Positions 1-10,839 of a stretch of 64,000 nucleotides of DNA are shown piece after piece. Both the position numbers and the translations under genes were made by a program. Every line of letters begins with the position of its first letter. The first letter of the stretch is position 1. The stretch is from assembly GCA_036365145.1 (NCBI GenBank), contig JAEOAD010000032.1, positions 1,665,501-1,729,500 of the forward strand, read 5' to 3'. The notes under the pieces were generated by a model that was not told where the DNA came from, did not search any database, and saw only the letters and a program-made list of their open reading frames with translations. Source of the DNA: Orientallactaga sibirica (taxonomy: Eukaryota > Chordata > Mammalia > Rodentia > Dipodidae).

Positions 1-200
1 TGATTGGTTTGTCTGCCTATCTTACCCATCTATCATCATTCATGTCTCTGTAAATGTAGTCTAATTGTCTGTTTCTCTGTCTGTGTTTGGACTGTCTATC
101 ATATATGTATACATGCATATATCCATTATTTATCTATAGTCTTTCTATCACCTATCAATGATCTATATTCATCCATCCGCCTGTCACTGTAATAAACATC
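1..200. repeat. Degenerate TCTR/ATCT-rich simple repeat
   Basis: Loose tetranucleotide pattern built from tctg, tcta and atct words, with no long pure run. It looks like an old, decayed microsatellite. The open frame across it is compositional only. Confidence 0.5.
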
Positions 201-984
201 AGTGAATTACTTAGTATATCTCGATCTCAGCAATCAATGTGTAACGATCAGTAACACAGAGGGGAAGCTGGAGAGAATAGGGAGTGGAGGGGACTTGCAA
301 TGGGGTTTGTTGTCTGGCCTCCTTGGTATTTGGAGGTTTCTGAAAAATAATAAACTGTTAGAGGACATTGTGCTTCAAATAAAAGTGCTTCCAACCCTTT
401 TGATTTCCCTCCTACTATGGTTACCTTTATAAACCTTTTATTCTCGAATGTTTCTTCTGAATCTAGTGCTCTCTGCTCTTGACAAAAACAGCAGCCTCTT
501 GAGAGCTGTCAGTGCCTCCCGGACACCTTGTTCTCTTTAGCTGCATTCTATCAGGCAGACACTGAGCTCAGATCTTGCCACAGTTTGAGCTGGCTGTTCC
601 CAGCCAGGGGCCCAGATCCTGTTCTGAGGGCCAAGCAAGGAGGTGTGAACAAGGACGTGGCCTGTAAATCATGAGTTGCTAACGTGTCCTACTGTGGACA
701 GGTTGTATTGAGAAGCCTGGTCAGTCACGTAAAGTGAGATCTGCTACAGCTCCCCTATGCTTAAGTGAATCCACAGGTAGTTTTCTGTGGAACATAACAA
801 GAAGCTTCTTTATGACAAATGGCATGCCTCAATGTATTGATGACTTCTCCATTTACTAATATTTATTGATTATGTAATATCATGCCCCAGATCTAAGAGC
901 AATAGAACACAAGCATCTCACTAGACCCAGACATCTTCAGTGGATCTGTTCCAATTAATGACAAACGATTTCTAACGAGGTGAG
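201..984. other. Single-copy stretch, no gene recognised
   Basis: Mixed-composition DNA. The short open frame at 202-432 has no recognisable domain. I see no promoter, splice-bounded exon or repeat family that I can name. Confidence 0.4.
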
Positions 985-1313
985 TGTGGTCGCTTGAATG
1001 TAAAATGTCCCGCACATCCTCGCGTGTTTGGGATTCAGCCTCATCCTTAACCCACAGCTGGTGGAGCCTTTTGGGAGGCGCAGCCTTGGCGGAGGTTTGT
1101 CATTGTGGTAGGCCTTGGGACTTTGTGGTGCTGCCTCCCTTGCCAGTGCTAACTAGCACACTCTCGCCGCTTTCTCCCAGCTGACGTGACAAGACAGCTT
1201 TTCCCACCCATGATGAAGCTTCCCCTGAAATGGTAAGATAAAATAAACCCTTTCATTCCCAAAATACTTCTGGTCAGGTGTTTTGTCCTAGCAACACTAA
1301 GGTAACTGTTACA
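985..1313 (+). mobile_element. ERVL-MaLR-type solo LTR, degraded
   Basis: The segment starts TGTGGTCGCTTGAATG and ends ACTGTTACA, giving the TGT...ACA ends of ERVL-MaLR LTRs. Near the 3' end is an AATAAA polyadenylation signal ('ataaaataaaccc') followed by a 'ggtcaggtgttttgtc' motif shared by rodent MaLR LTRs. Length is about 330 bp, normal for a solo LTR. No convincing 5-bp target duplication remains, so it is old. The 66-codon frame inside it is not a gene. Confidence 0.65.
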
Positions 1314-1370
1314 GCAGGCATCTTCAGAAATACTTCATCTGGCAGGCTTTAATAATATTTTGCTTCTCCA

Positions 1371-1460
1371 ATGATTTTTTGTTGTCATTTTGAGACAGCC
1401 CAGACTGCTGATTCAGCCTTCTCAGTGATGGGATTATAGATGTGAGCCACCATGCCTGAT
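1371..1460 (-). mobile_element. B1 SINE fragment, old
   Basis: Reads as the complement of a 7SL-derived B1: T-rich start, 'gagacagccc', 'tgatgggattatagatgtga', then 'gccaccatgcctga'. It is diverged and lacks part of the middle. Confidence 0.6.
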
Positions 1461-1499
1461 ACTTCTATAATGATTTTGGTAGCCAGTATGTACTGATAA

Positions 1500-1660
1500 T
1501 TTTAGAACCATTTTCACATTGTCCATTCAATTGACATTACTTCATACTTATGAGGTGGATCAGTGAGGACACTGAGTCATAGAAGCCCTCATCAGTTCTC
1601 AGTCATCTGTTAACTGCTCAGTTGTTAAGCAGTACTGATAGGATTCAAATCAAGGAATTT
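1500..1660 (-). mobile_element. Possible MIR SINE remnant
   Basis: The word order 'tatgaggtgg', 'gaggacactgagtcatagaa', 'ttgttaagcagtact', 'gattcaaatca' follows the complement of the MIR core (the familiar 'gaggaaactgaggc ... gggattcaaac' series). It is heavily diverged, so the assignment rests on motif order only. Confidence 0.45.
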
Positions 1661-2489
1661 CATTACTGAAGAAATTTCTTAACTATTGCAACTGTGATGT
1701 ATACATAAAAAAATCAACTTTTTTGGTCATGTCAAACTTAACAAACAAGAACTTGTCTTTGACACATACCTGGCCATTCCTGGTCCAGAACTTGTGCTGT
1801 AAGACTTGAGGGAAAATATCAGACATGTTTGTACAAACCTTAACTCGTCCTGTAGCCAGTACATCAGTTCTTGTCATATGGCTCTCATCCTTAGGCAAAG
1901 AGCTTGCAAGCAGAAAGTGCATGGTAAATAGAATTATAGCAGCTTGTGCTTTTCTATATGATATTTTACCTTCACATTGAATTGAAACTGTGTAGTGAGA
2001 CCAGGGCATTTTTTTGTGTCTGTAGCAAAGAAGTGATTGTAAGTAAACCTTTACCATGTTCTTGATCATCCGAGACTATACTAAGTGCTCAGAGCAAGTG
2101 TCGATGCTATTGGCTCACGTCATTATCAATGACTGTTTATAACTTGAGCACCCTTGAGTATCTTGATCTTCTTGAGAAAGACCAAAGAATAAAGTTTCAA
2201 ATTGTTACAAGAGAAGAGAGAATAGTTGGAGGTAAAGAGCTTAGGATATGCTTTGCTTGGAATATTGTATAAGTATGTATTCATGTATGATTTGCATAAT
2301 TAAAATTCTCATTTTTCAATGATTCAATTCCTTCAAGACTTCATCAAATATTGATTGGCTGGCTAATGTGTTAGACCTTCTGCTGGCCACTGGTGATTCC
2401 ACACTGGGTAAAATTAAAAGGATGGCATATTTCATGCTTCACTCAATTAAGGGACAAGTAGAAGTTGAGTTTTAAAGACTTTGGGTTAA
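1661..2489. other. Single-copy stretch with an unassigned 128-codon frame
   Basis: An ATG-started frame of 128 codons lies on the minus strand at 1683-2069. It has one hydrophobic run near its middle (about residues 43-58) and no motif I recognise. No splice context, Kozak-like start or polyadenylation site stands out. It is about as long as chance allows in 64 kb of two-strand DNA. The rest is AT-rich DNA without a named repeat. Confidence 0.3.
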
Positions 2490-2745
2490 AATTTTGCCTC
2501 AACAGTTATTAGCTGCATAAGTATGTATACTAATCTGTCAATATCCTCTTCTAAAACATTAATGTCACAAGCATAGCACCTCCTTTTGAAGGTCATATGA
2601 AAAATTATATGATGTGATTATAACTAAAGCGGTTAGCAGGAGCACACAAACTCTGTGAAGAGAATCAAATGAGCTCATGTAGATAATGGCTTAAACAAGT
2701 GCCTAATACAGAAGTGTTATGTAAATATTAGCTATTACATTATTA
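2490..2745 (+). mobile_element. MIR SINE remnant
   Basis: In order: 'tcaatatcctcttctaaaac', a block with 'agaatcaaatgagctcatgt', then 'acaagtgcctaata' and 'gtaaatattagctatta'. This follows the 3' half of MIR (splice-like 'tcctcatctgtaaaat', 'attaaatgagataatg', 'cagtgcctggcacata', 'aatgttagctatt'). It is an ancient mammalian SINE present from before the rodent radiation. Confidence 0.65.
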
Positions 2746-3258
2746 TATCCTCTTTATTTAAATATTGGACAATTTTATTTCCAAATGACTGTGTTCAAAC
2801 AAGACTATTTGCTTTAATCAGAATAAAAATCATGTACTCTTTTGCAGAATTGAAACAATTAGTCAGGCAACAGTAAACATGACATACCATGTGTTCTGAA
2901 GTACCACATATTTGAAAGACATGTTGCTTCACAGCAGACTTGACTTCTAAACTCTAGACCCTGTCTGAGCAACAGTCTAGGAAATGTAGACACAGGTAGA
3001 GTGGGTCCTCCAAGAACAGATCCAAGACTCAGTGATCACCCACGAGGTCCAGAATGGGACTATGTTCATCTCTTCAAGCCCTGCAGTTCTGCAGAGATTG
3101 TCCTATTTCATTGTAAACATATTTCCAGGAGTTTCAGACTTTATTGCGAAAGGAAGGAAGAGGGATACAGAGAAAAATGGTGGGAACAAGAGAGAGAAAG
3201 ATGAAGATAGACAGGGAAAGGGGAGAGTAGAGAGCTGCACATATCAGGGAGAGGAAAG
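2746..3258. other. Single-copy stretch, purine-rich at its right end
   Basis: AT-rich DNA passing into a purine-rich block (3150-3258) directly before a poly-A run. That could be the 3' part of an unrecognised retroposon, but I cannot name a parent sequence. Confidence 0.3.
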
Positions 3259-3262
3259 CCAA

Positions 3263-3299
<37 letters not shown>

Positions 3300-3300
3300 G
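3259..3300 (+). repeat. Poly-A run followed by (AAAAG)n
   Basis: About 20 A residues followed by four AAAAG units. It could be the tail of a retroposon whose body is the purine-rich DNA to its left. Confidence 0.7.
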
Positions 3301-3653
3301 CCACCCTACTTTCACAGGTGACAAAATGAATGCCATCATCACAAAAATGTGGTAAATTTGATGGAAATGTCTTTCTACCTTAAATATTGAGAAAATGAAT
3401 AGTATAGTTATGAGTTAATCATTTTATACACACACCCACACACACGCATGCATGCACACATGCACAGATCCCAGAAATTATCAGGAAAGATGTAACTAGG
3501 GAATGTACAACTCTAATTACATTTATTCCACACACATCCTGAGGAAAGGACTCTCGTGATGTGCATCAGATCAGAGCCGATCGTCTTAGGCAAGGAAATC
3601 TTAGACAAAAATGAGACTATCTGTGGTTGCTTTGTAATTCTAAGCAATGGTTC

Positions 3654-3654
<1 letters not shown>

Positions 3655-3695
<41 letters not shown>
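3655..3695 (+). repeat. Poly-A tract of about 40 nt
   Basis: An uninterrupted A run that directly abuts the 43-bp purine-rich tandem duplication to its right. Confidence 0.9.
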
Positions 3696-3697
<2 letters not shown>

Positions 3698-3779
3698 TTT
3701 AGAGAAGAAAAGGAGAAGGGAGAATAAAAAAAAGAGAAGGTTTAGAGAAGAAAAGGAGAAGGGAGAATAAAAAAGAGAA
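3696..3779. repeat. 43-bp tandem duplication, two copies
   Basis: The purine-rich unit that begins 'ggtttagagaagaaaagg' occurs at 3696 and again at 3739. The copies differ by the length of one internal A run. Replication slippage at the neighbouring poly-A tract is the simplest origin. Confidence 0.85.
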
Positions 3780-4806
3780 AGATGAGACTTCTTTGCATAT
3801 TTCTCCATTTTAACCTAGAAACGAAAAAGTTCACGTCACATGTAAACATATCAGTAGAAAAAAAAGAACAAAGTTAGAAGTTGGTTCTAAAAATGAAAGT
3901 AAATGAAATAACAACAATAAAAATCCAAGCACTGCATGTCATCACAAATAAAAGTAATTATGAAGAAAGTAAAGGAAGATTAAGAAACCACCACATGTAA
4001 GAAGAATTCAAAGACACAAAGTAGATTGACTGAAGATCCTTGTGCCCCGGGGTGACCTAGAGACCAACAAGAGCATTACTTCACCTAAAAGCAGCTTCAA
4101 AGTACAAAGGAAGCAATGTTCAAAGGCAAAATAAAAATCCAGGCACTTCTTGTGGAGAACAGATGGAAAGAAAGGATTTTTTCTCCCCTTCTGTGGTCTC
4201 AGGTCATGGGTTCAGGGATGCATTCTGATGTGAACACCCTCGGCAGGAAGAGAAAGCAAGCTAGCCTTCCTTAGACAGGCCAATCAGAAACTCTAGCTTT
4301 CTATCAAATGAGCAAATTGCAGGTGATGATCATTCAAATGAAGAGACCAGTTCAGGTCAGTCATTGTAATCATTGCAGAAAATGCAAGCAGTAAGCCCAG
4401 ATATTTCCTGTTTTTAAGTAAAACAAAGATATTTTGATACCTACTATTAGAGATCATATTCCTAATTGCTATATGATTTTTAGTCAAACTCTGAAAGTCT
4501 TGCTACCATAACTGTACGTGAAATTTACTTCAAAAGCGTCACGTGAATGTTGCTGGTTTTCGTGATGCCTCTGGTCAGTGTTCTCTCTGGAGCTCTGCTC
4601 ACCTTTCTCCCAGTGAACTAAGTTCCCTCCCTCCAAAGGCTGTTTATACTTTCTAGCCCTGCCTACAAAATTATTCTTTCCCAACTCCCGGGACAGCTCA
4701 ATGCCTGCACCTTTCTGGTACAATTGAGTATACATTCACTTGAGAAACGCTCATTCCCTGACCTCATCATGCGAACTAATGGAAGTATATTATAAGTCTT
4801 TTTGCG
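3780..4806. other. Single-copy stretch, no gene recognised
   Basis: AT-rich DNA without a recognisable repeat family. Two short minus-strand frames (4293-4487 and 4484-4735) are unrelated to anything I know. Confidence 0.4.
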
Positions 4807-5008
4807 TTTTTTTTTTAAATATTTTACTTATTTATTTGAGAGAGAGAGAGAGACAGGATGGGCACACCAGGGCCTCCAGCCACTGCAAACAAACTCCAGA
4901 CGCAAGTGCCACCTTGTGTATCTGGCTTACATAGATACTGGGGAATTGAACATGGGTCCTTAGTCTTTGCAGGCAAGTGTCTTAACTAGTAAGCCTCTCT
5001 CTATCCCA
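4807..5008 (-). mobile_element. DIP-type B2-superfamily SINE
   Basis: On the plus strand it reads from the A/T tail ('atttatttgagagagag') through 'gggcctccagccactgcaaa' to 'aagcctctctctatccc', the complement of the 'gggctggagagatggctta' head. The tRNA-like B-box region is present but mutated. Length is about 200 bp, close to full length. Confidence 0.85.
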
Positions 5009-5213
5009 TTTTGGTGATTCTTATGCATAGAGTGGGGGGATGACAAAAGGGGACATCATTATCTCAACAGGTAGCCTAAGGCCGATGCTACTGATTTTTG
5101 AATGTTATTTTCTTGATGAGACTATTGGAATTTTGCTAAAGTTTCAACAAAAAAGACAATAGTTTCTGACCTGCAATTTGAGGGACATGCCCATTTGGAT
5201 ATGGGATAGTGAG

Positions 5214-5214
<1 letters not shown>

Positions 5215-5291
<77 letters not shown>

Positions 5292-5304
5292 GAGAGAGAC
5301 AGAG
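5215..5304. repeat. (AC)22 followed by (AG)n microsatellite
   Basis: A pure AC run to about 5258 passes directly into an AG run with two interrupting C residues. It is likely length-polymorphic. Confidence 0.95.
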
Positions 5305-5754
5305 ATACAGTGCAGATATCAGGGGACAGCCTTGTTTAAAAATTAAGTGAGCCAGTCGTTGGAATTGATAAATGAATGAATGCCACCACATCTGTATGTC
5401 ACTTTTACTGCCACTTAATGACTTCCCATGCCATCTTGTGACATGATCACACGTGTGACATGAAGATTCCCTTGCTTTGGTTGTCTCTTCACTTGTCCTG
5501 CTTCAGCTCTCTCTGATCAGTGAGAGTGATGACAAGTGAGAGATGTCACTTATCTAATTGCAACAGGATGAGAGAGGCAGGTTAATTCCTACATGCAAAG
5601 CAACATCATCAGAGTGTGACAGGGCCGAGGGTATAACAGGAACCCTTTCTGGTCTAATATCTCTTCTAAGTCATTGTCCCACAGAACCACAAAAGAGAAG
5701 ATTAAATCATAGTGGTCTCCAGAGTGCCCAAAATGGTAAATATATATATAGTTA
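5305..5754. other. Single-copy stretch before the retrovirus-like cluster
   Basis: No gene or named repeat recognised. A short (TA)n lies at about 5740-5750. Confidence 0.4.
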
Positions 5755-5759
5755 ATATT

Positions 5760-6143
5760 TGTAGCAGACAGTTTCAGGCTCACTGAGATGAACTTCCAGA
5801 CCAGGCACAGTATGGAGGAAGGGATATTATTTATTGAAGCTTACAGATCCAGGGGAAGTTCAATAATGGCAGAAGAAGCTGGCCTGCCTTCACAGGGCCA
5901 AGCAGAGAGAGAAAAGCCAACCAGGCACACAGCACACAGAGCAAAACTACAGCCAAAAGCCACAGCACACTTCAGGAACTCCCACTAGGCACACTTTGCA
6001 TATCTTTACAATGGAATCTCAAACTATCACCACACCTTAAGACCGGCCCCCAGTGACATTGCCTCCAGCAAGGTGGTGCAGCTGCAAAATATAAACTAAT
6101 AAAACAAAGAAAATATTGGGGGACATATATTCAAACTACCACA
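5760..6143 (-). mobile_element. Solo LTR, ERVL-MaLR-like, with 5-bp target duplication
   Basis: The plus strand reads TGTAGCAGACAG...AACTACCACA, so the ends are TGT...ACA in either orientation. It is flanked by ATATT at 5755-5759 and ATATT at 6144-6148, a 5-bp target duplication as expected for ERVL/MaLR integration. Two more copies of the same LTR are present (8919-9295, minus; 26788-27166, plus). On the minus strand a TTTAATAAA-like signal sits in 'aagctttaataaatccc', here as 'ttatttattgaagctt'. The 384-bp length is normal. Frames within it are not genes. Confidence 0.85.
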
Positions 6144-6148
6144 ATATT

Positions 6149-6745
6149 GATTGTCAATTTGACAAGATTCTGTAATCACCAGGAGACAAAAGCCTGCACC
6201 AGTGAAGAAGTTTTTAGATTGCATTAGTGGAAGTGGGAATACCTGGATTAGGGGCATGCAGCAGCATTCCTTCAATTGGGATCTTGGACTGAATAAAAAT
6301 CAGAAAAGTGGAGAGATGATAAGGCAGTTAAGGTGCTTCCTTGCAAAGCCTGACAACCTTGGTTCAACTCTGCAGAATGCATGTAAAGCCAGATGCACAA
6401 AGTGGCACATACGTCTGGAGTTCATTTACAACAGCAAGAGGCTATGGTGGGTCCATTCTCTTCTCTCTCTTTCTCCTTTTCTCTCTCTCTATTTCTCTCT
6501 CCTTGCCATTAACTAACTAACTAAATAAAATATTTTTAAAAATTAGAGAAGAAAAAGTAATTTGAGCACCAGCATTCATCTCTCTCTGCTCCTGACACAA
6601 TGTGGCCAGTTTTCTTACATTCTTATAGCCAAGACTTCCCTCCCGTGAAGTACCCTCAAATTGTAAGCCACAAGAAACCCTCTCTTAAGTTGCTTTCCAG
6701 TTATTTTGTCATATCAACAAAAAAAAATAACTATCATACACAATC
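6149..6745 (+). mobile_element. Rodent ERV-type LTR, interrupted by a SINE
   Basis: The left part has 'gattgtcaatttgacaag', 'aatcaccaggagaca' and 'cttggactgaataaaaa'. The right part resumes at about 6546 with 'gagcaccagcattcatctct', 'cctgacacaatgtgg', 'gtaagccacaagaaaccct' and 'agttattttgtcatatcaac'. Joined in this order they follow a common rodent LTR. I cannot assign the subfamily. It directly follows the target duplication of the LTR at 5760-6143. Confidence 0.6.
6309..6540 (+). mobile_element. DIP-type SINE nested in an LTR
   Basis: Head 'ggagagatgataaggcag', B-box-like 'ggttcaactc', the 'gtctggagttcatttacaac' block, a CT-rich part and an 'aactaactaaataaaat' tail. Flanking 'agaaaagt' on the left and 'agaaaaagt' on the right look like an imperfect target duplication. 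Confidence 0.85.
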
Positions 6746-7129
6746 AGACTATATGGAAGGGTCTCAATTCAATTAGCTAATGAATTAGAGACCAAGGATG
6801 TTTCCTTTGATCTGTGTCTGAGAAAACTTAACTTCTATTTGATGAAAAGCTGACAAACATACTCTGGTATTTCAAGCCACTTGAAAATACTGTCAGAAAG
6901 AGGACAGATATCACCTAGGCTAGGGTCCCAGCCGGAAGTTTATTGTCCTGAATCATACAAGTCTTAAGTGAAGTCACTAAGAGACACACAGGAACCAAAG
7001 ACATGACAAATGTTTTGCTGCAGTGAGACTATAGATCTTTCTGGGATTCTTTTGCTATCGCTAGAAATACAAAGAAATCTTATGCCTTGTCAGAAGAGTA
7101 AAAGATTTAACCCTCGACAGGAGTGTATG

Positions 7130-8260
7130 GATAGTGTCTCAAAATAAAGGCCATGGGGAGGGTAGGACCTGTAACTCCCAGTACCAGAATTTTGTGCTAC
7201 CCACATTGAGATGTTGATTGGAGAGACCTACAAGGTCCCTAAAATAAGGCAGGTGTCATTCAAAGTACTTGATTGCCAACCTGAGGTAAAAGGTAAGACC
7301 CTATTTCCAAAGACACCATATGCTGCCAACACAGAACATGGAGAGATTCCTGGCTGGAATCTGGAAGAAAGCCAGACCCCAGACAGTTAGCATGTCTAGT
7401 GCTGGAAAGCGCTACATGAGCTATTGGGAGAGGGTGGCCAACAATGGTGAGCAAGCTGGGGGGTTTCAGCTACTCAGAAGCAACCAGCCTGACAAAAAAG
7501 TACATACCAGTACAATGTGGCAGGCACCCAGCCTTGGTGGTAACCAATGACTTTCTGGTTGGCTAAGAGATCCACTGAGGAAGGGGAACCTATATCTGGA
7601 ACTGGAAACCAGGTCTGAATCCAATGGAGACAAAGACTGTGCTCTCCAATGTCAAGCTCGCACGAGTCTTTGGCTAAAAGAGGGGCTACAGCCATCAGAC
7701 TCTCCATACGTTAATAATGCTTATCCAATTTAACCTGTGCTGACTTCACTCTCCATTGGAAAATGTGTTTTTCTTTTTCAGAAGGCAATGAGACCCGAGC
7801 AGATAAACCACTCTTCACACACCTCAGTCAAGGCCCAGGATAAACCACAGAGGAATTGGGGAAGATGAGCCAGAGCTTCCATGGGGAGCCTGACTATCAG
7901 CGCCAGGGTGAAGGAGACAGATGCTGAGGATACTCCACACCTACCAAAGCAGAGATCCAGAAGTTCCTAAGAGCTCATCACTGAAGTAGACTCAAAACAC
8001 ACCCACCACAGCTCAGGGAAGTTTTCGGAAGAGGGGGTAGAAAGATTGTAAGAGCCACAGATTGGGACATCATGCCCAGAAACATTGCCTTCCCCCAATA
8101 ACTGACTGTTGCCCCCACGAGGCATAACCCACAACCCCATGGAGAATACCAGCAACTCCACTGAGGAAGGCCCCAGTGGAATGGGGGCAGGGACGAGGGA
8201 AAAGAGGGTACCAATACCTGATGTATCCTTACTAAGTATGTTCTTAATAAAAAAGAAAAG
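7130..8260 (+). mobile_element. L1 LINE 3' UTR, 5'-truncated (Lx-like)
   Basis: The segment carries the block order of rodent Lx-type L1 3' UTRs: 'ggtaagaccctatttcc', 'gagagggtggccaacaatgg', a histidine-free G-rich block 'ggaagagggggtagaaagat', 'tgtaagagccacagattggg', 'ccactgaggaaggccccagt', ending in an A-rich tail 'cttaataaaaaagaaaag'. Related copies lie at 47985-49073 (plus), 23340-23765 (minus) and 43390-43575 (minus). The left limit is uncertain because divergence rises. Frames at 7320-7550 and 7967-8266 are untranslated-region artefacts. Confidence 0.65.
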
Positions 8261-8336
8261 ATTCAAAATAAAGCTTCAGTGAGGCAAGAGATGGTCTTCT
8301 GGTGCTGGTCCTTGGTGGTATTTGCAGCCCCAAAAT

Positions 8337-8559
8337 TATTTTTTTTAATATTTTACTTATTTATTGAAGAGATTGAGCGAGAGAAAGAAGCAGGGGCATG
8401 GGGAGAGAATGGGTGCACCAGGGCCTCAACTTACTGCAAACAAACTCCAGATTCATGTGCCACACTGTACATCTGGCTTATGTGGGTACTGGGGAATGTA
8501 ACCTGGGTCCTTTGGCTTTGCAGGCAAGCACCTTAAGCACTAAGCCATCTCTCCAGCCT
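8337..8559 (-). mobile_element. DIP-type B2-superfamily SINE
   Basis: Tail 'aatattttacttatttattg' at the left; 'gggcctcaacttactgcaaa', then 'ttaagcactaagccatctct' and 'ccagcct' at the right. Near full length. It sits between the L1 3' end and the retrovirus-like DNA. Confidence 0.9.
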
Positions 8560-8918
8560 GTGTCCCTCAACTTTTGACAGTTACAAGTGGCTGCAGAAGA
8601 TAGATGGTAGTGCTAACAGACCCATAGTCTGAGAGCCTGAGCTGGATAGCCACAAGTATAGCTCTTGTGTAGGCCTATGTTTGGGGATTCTCCACTCTGA
8701 CAGCAGCCATTGTTACAGCTACCTAGCCAAAGGAACCTAAGATTCCTTCCTTAGGTCTGTCGTCCCCACAACTCTTCCAAGCCACCACCACCTCCAGTGT
8801 CTCCTCTGGGTCTTTACTCTTCCGCCTCCAGCTCTCCACTCTGTCTTTACTTCCAACTTTTCCCCTGTTTCTTCCCTGGCTATTCTTCAGATAGGTTCAG
8901 CTACGTCTTATTATCATG
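8560..8918 (+). mobile_element. Possible left part of MaLR internal region
   Basis: GC-richer DNA without open frames that directly precedes a solo LTR. The 5-bp target duplication of that LTR shows this DNA was continuous with the MaLR internal sequence at 9296 onward before the LTR inserted. Its own similarity to MaLR internal sequence is not something I can confirm by eye. Confidence 0.35.
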
Positions 8919-9295
8919 TGTAGCAGACAGCTTCAGGTTCGCTGAGATGAACTTCCAGACCAGGCACAGTTATGGAGGAAGGGATATTATTTATTGAAGC
9001 TTACAGATCCAGGGGAAGTTCCATAATGGCAGGAGAAGTGGCCTGCTCTTACAGGACCAAGCAGAGAGAGAGACGCCAACCAGCCACACAGCACACAGAG
9101 AAAAACTACAGCCAAAAGAGTCACACATCACACTTCAGAAACTCCTGCTAGGCATACTTTGCATATCTTTACAATGGAATCTCAAATCCACCACCACACC
9201 TTAAGATCCACCCCCAGTGACAAGATGATTGCAGATGCAAACTATAACTAATAAAACACTGAATATATTGGGTGACATCTATTCAAACTACCACA
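8919..9295 (-). mobile_element. Solo LTR nested in older MaLR DNA, with 5-bp target duplication
   Basis: Same LTR family as 5760-6143: starts TGTAGCAGACAG and ends CAAACTACCACA on the plus strand. Flanked by TCATG at 8914-8918 and TCATG at 9296-9300. At 377 bp it is complete. The clean duplication shows it is a later insertion. Confidence 0.88.
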
Positions 9296-9300
9296 TCATG

Positions 9301-9948
9301 GCAAGTGGATGCTTGGGCAGAAGCTCCCTCCACTTTTTATCTACTTATTTGTTTATTTATTTATTGCCACTACTGTTCTTATTGCCAATGTCACTGCTTC
9401 TGCTGCCACTGTCTCCACTGCCACTCCACTGCTGGTTCTGGCCAGTCTGAAGCAGGCTTGTTGGATTACCTGCATTGGGGCCTGATGGAGCCACGAAGAT
9501 GAACCATGTTTTGCAGTGGAGACCCAATGGAGAGGCCAGGACTATGGGATGGCTGCCAAGGAGAGCTGCCAGCACTAAATGAAGTTTTCCTGGGCTGTGT
9601 TTAGCCTAGCTGGTGGGGTGGAATTGGAACTCCAGAGACTTGGAGACATGTACTGATGAGAGTTGTCAGACTTGAAGCTACACAGTTCGATGTTTGCCTT
9701 GTTTGTTTTAAATCTTGTACTGGTTGAATATTTCTTTGATACGCTCAGTGCCATCTTTTGCAATGTGAATGCTTATTCTGTGTCTTTATCATTATTGTTG
9801 GTATTACAGCTCAGTTAAAAGACCTTCGACTATGGGGATGTTTGAACATCCTAGGGATTGATAAAACTATGGGGTTTTTAAAGTTGGACTGAATGCATTG
9901 CATTCTATATCATGGGTGGTTATCAGTTTATGTGAGCCAGAGGCAGAA
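9301..9948 (+). mobile_element. ERVL-MaLR internal region (non-coding)
   Basis: Contains blocks typical of MaLR pseudo-internal sequence: 'ggagacccaatggagaggcc', 'gatggctgccaaggagagct', 'ggaactccagagacttgg', 'atgtttgccttgttt', 'gttgaatatttctttgat' and 'gctcagttaaaagac', leading to a purine-rich stretch before the LTR. A second copy in the same block order is at 53404-53829. MaLR elements lack env and usually most of gag-pol, and none is visible here. Confidence 0.7.
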
Positions 9949-10293
9949 TGTGGAGGTTTGATTCAGGTTTCTCCCATAAACTTATGAGTGCTGAATGTTA
10001 GGTCCCTAGCTGGTGGCAATGTTAGAATTAAAGCCTCCTAGAGGTGATGTATTGTTGGTGGCAGGCTTATGGGTGTTGTAGCCAGCTTCCCCTAGTCAGT
10101 GTTTGGCACACTGTCCTGGTGTTATTGTCTACCTGATGTTGGCCAGGAGGTGATGTTCACCCTCAGCTCATGCCATCGTTTTGCCCTGCCATGAAGGAGC
10201 TTCCCCTCGAGTCTATAAGCCAAAACACACTCTCTCCTCCCACAGCTGCTTTTGGTTGGGTGGTTCGTGACAGCAACTCAAGCTGATGCAACA
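9949..10293 (+). mobile_element. ERVL-MaLR 3' LTR
   Basis: Begins TGTGGAGGTTTGATTCAGG and ends AGCTGATGCAACA. Contains the MaLR blocks 'tgatgttggccaggaggtga', 'tgccatgaaggagcttcccc' and 'gtctataagccaaaa'. The AATAAA signal is mutated (aaaacaca). Its partner at 53830-54173 keeps 'ccaaaataaaccc'. Directly downstream of its own internal region, so this is a 5'-deleted provirus. Confidence 0.75.
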
Positions 10294-10465
10294 TTTCCTT
10301 TGCAGTGCCTTGCTACAATGATGCTCTGCCTCATGGTAGCCCAGAAACAGCAGAACTCACTAGCCATGGACTGAAACATCAGAAACCATGATCCAAAACA
10401 AATCCCTCCCTCCTTACTTTGATTCTGCTAGGTGTTTTGTCACGATTATGAAAACCTGCCTAATG
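10294..10465 (+). mobile_element. LTR 3' fragment, MaLR-like
   Basis: Blocks 'gatgctctgcctcatgg', 'actagccatggactgaaac', 'aaaccatgatccaaaacaaa' and 'ctgctaggtgttttgtcac' follow the 3' half of a rodent MaLR LTR. It lies immediately 3' of the complete LTR, so two LTR pieces are abutted. Confidence 0.5.
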
Positions 10466-10839
10466 TGGTGGGCTAAGGTCATGGACTGGCAACATATCCA
10501 TGTGAACATTTACTAGACAGGCCTTGCCCCTAACTCATCACTTTGATGTCTTCCCACCTAGGAAGGAGATGTGGAACTTGGCCATAATGCCATGCAGAGG
10601 TGATCTACTGAGCAGGCAACAGGGACTAGACTCCAGGACCTGTCACTCATTTGACCCACTGAGGTGGCTTAGAATTGATGTGGACTATAGAACATTCCAG
10701 ACAGGAGGAAAAGGCAGGTTGCCTGTAGAAAACCTTTTGGGCAAGCATGTTTCAATTCATTGTCTAAGAAAGAATTTAGAAAAAGAAACCTTCAATAACT
10801 TAAGAATTCTGTTATTTGTAAATTTGTGTTTCTTTTCTT
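10466..10839. other. Single-copy stretch with an unassigned frame
   Basis: An ATG frame begins at 10524 and runs into the B1 element (to 10889). Its last third is therefore SINE sequence. I recognise no domain in the first part. Confidence 0.35.

Noticed and set aside
985..1313. Plus-strand 66-codon frame as a gene
   Set aside because: Contained within a MaLR-type LTR with TGT...ACA ends and an AATAAA signal.
7320..8266. Frames of 64-99 codons on both strands
   Set aside because: They lie in an L1 3' UTR, which is non-coding, and do not agree with L1 ORF1 or ORF2.
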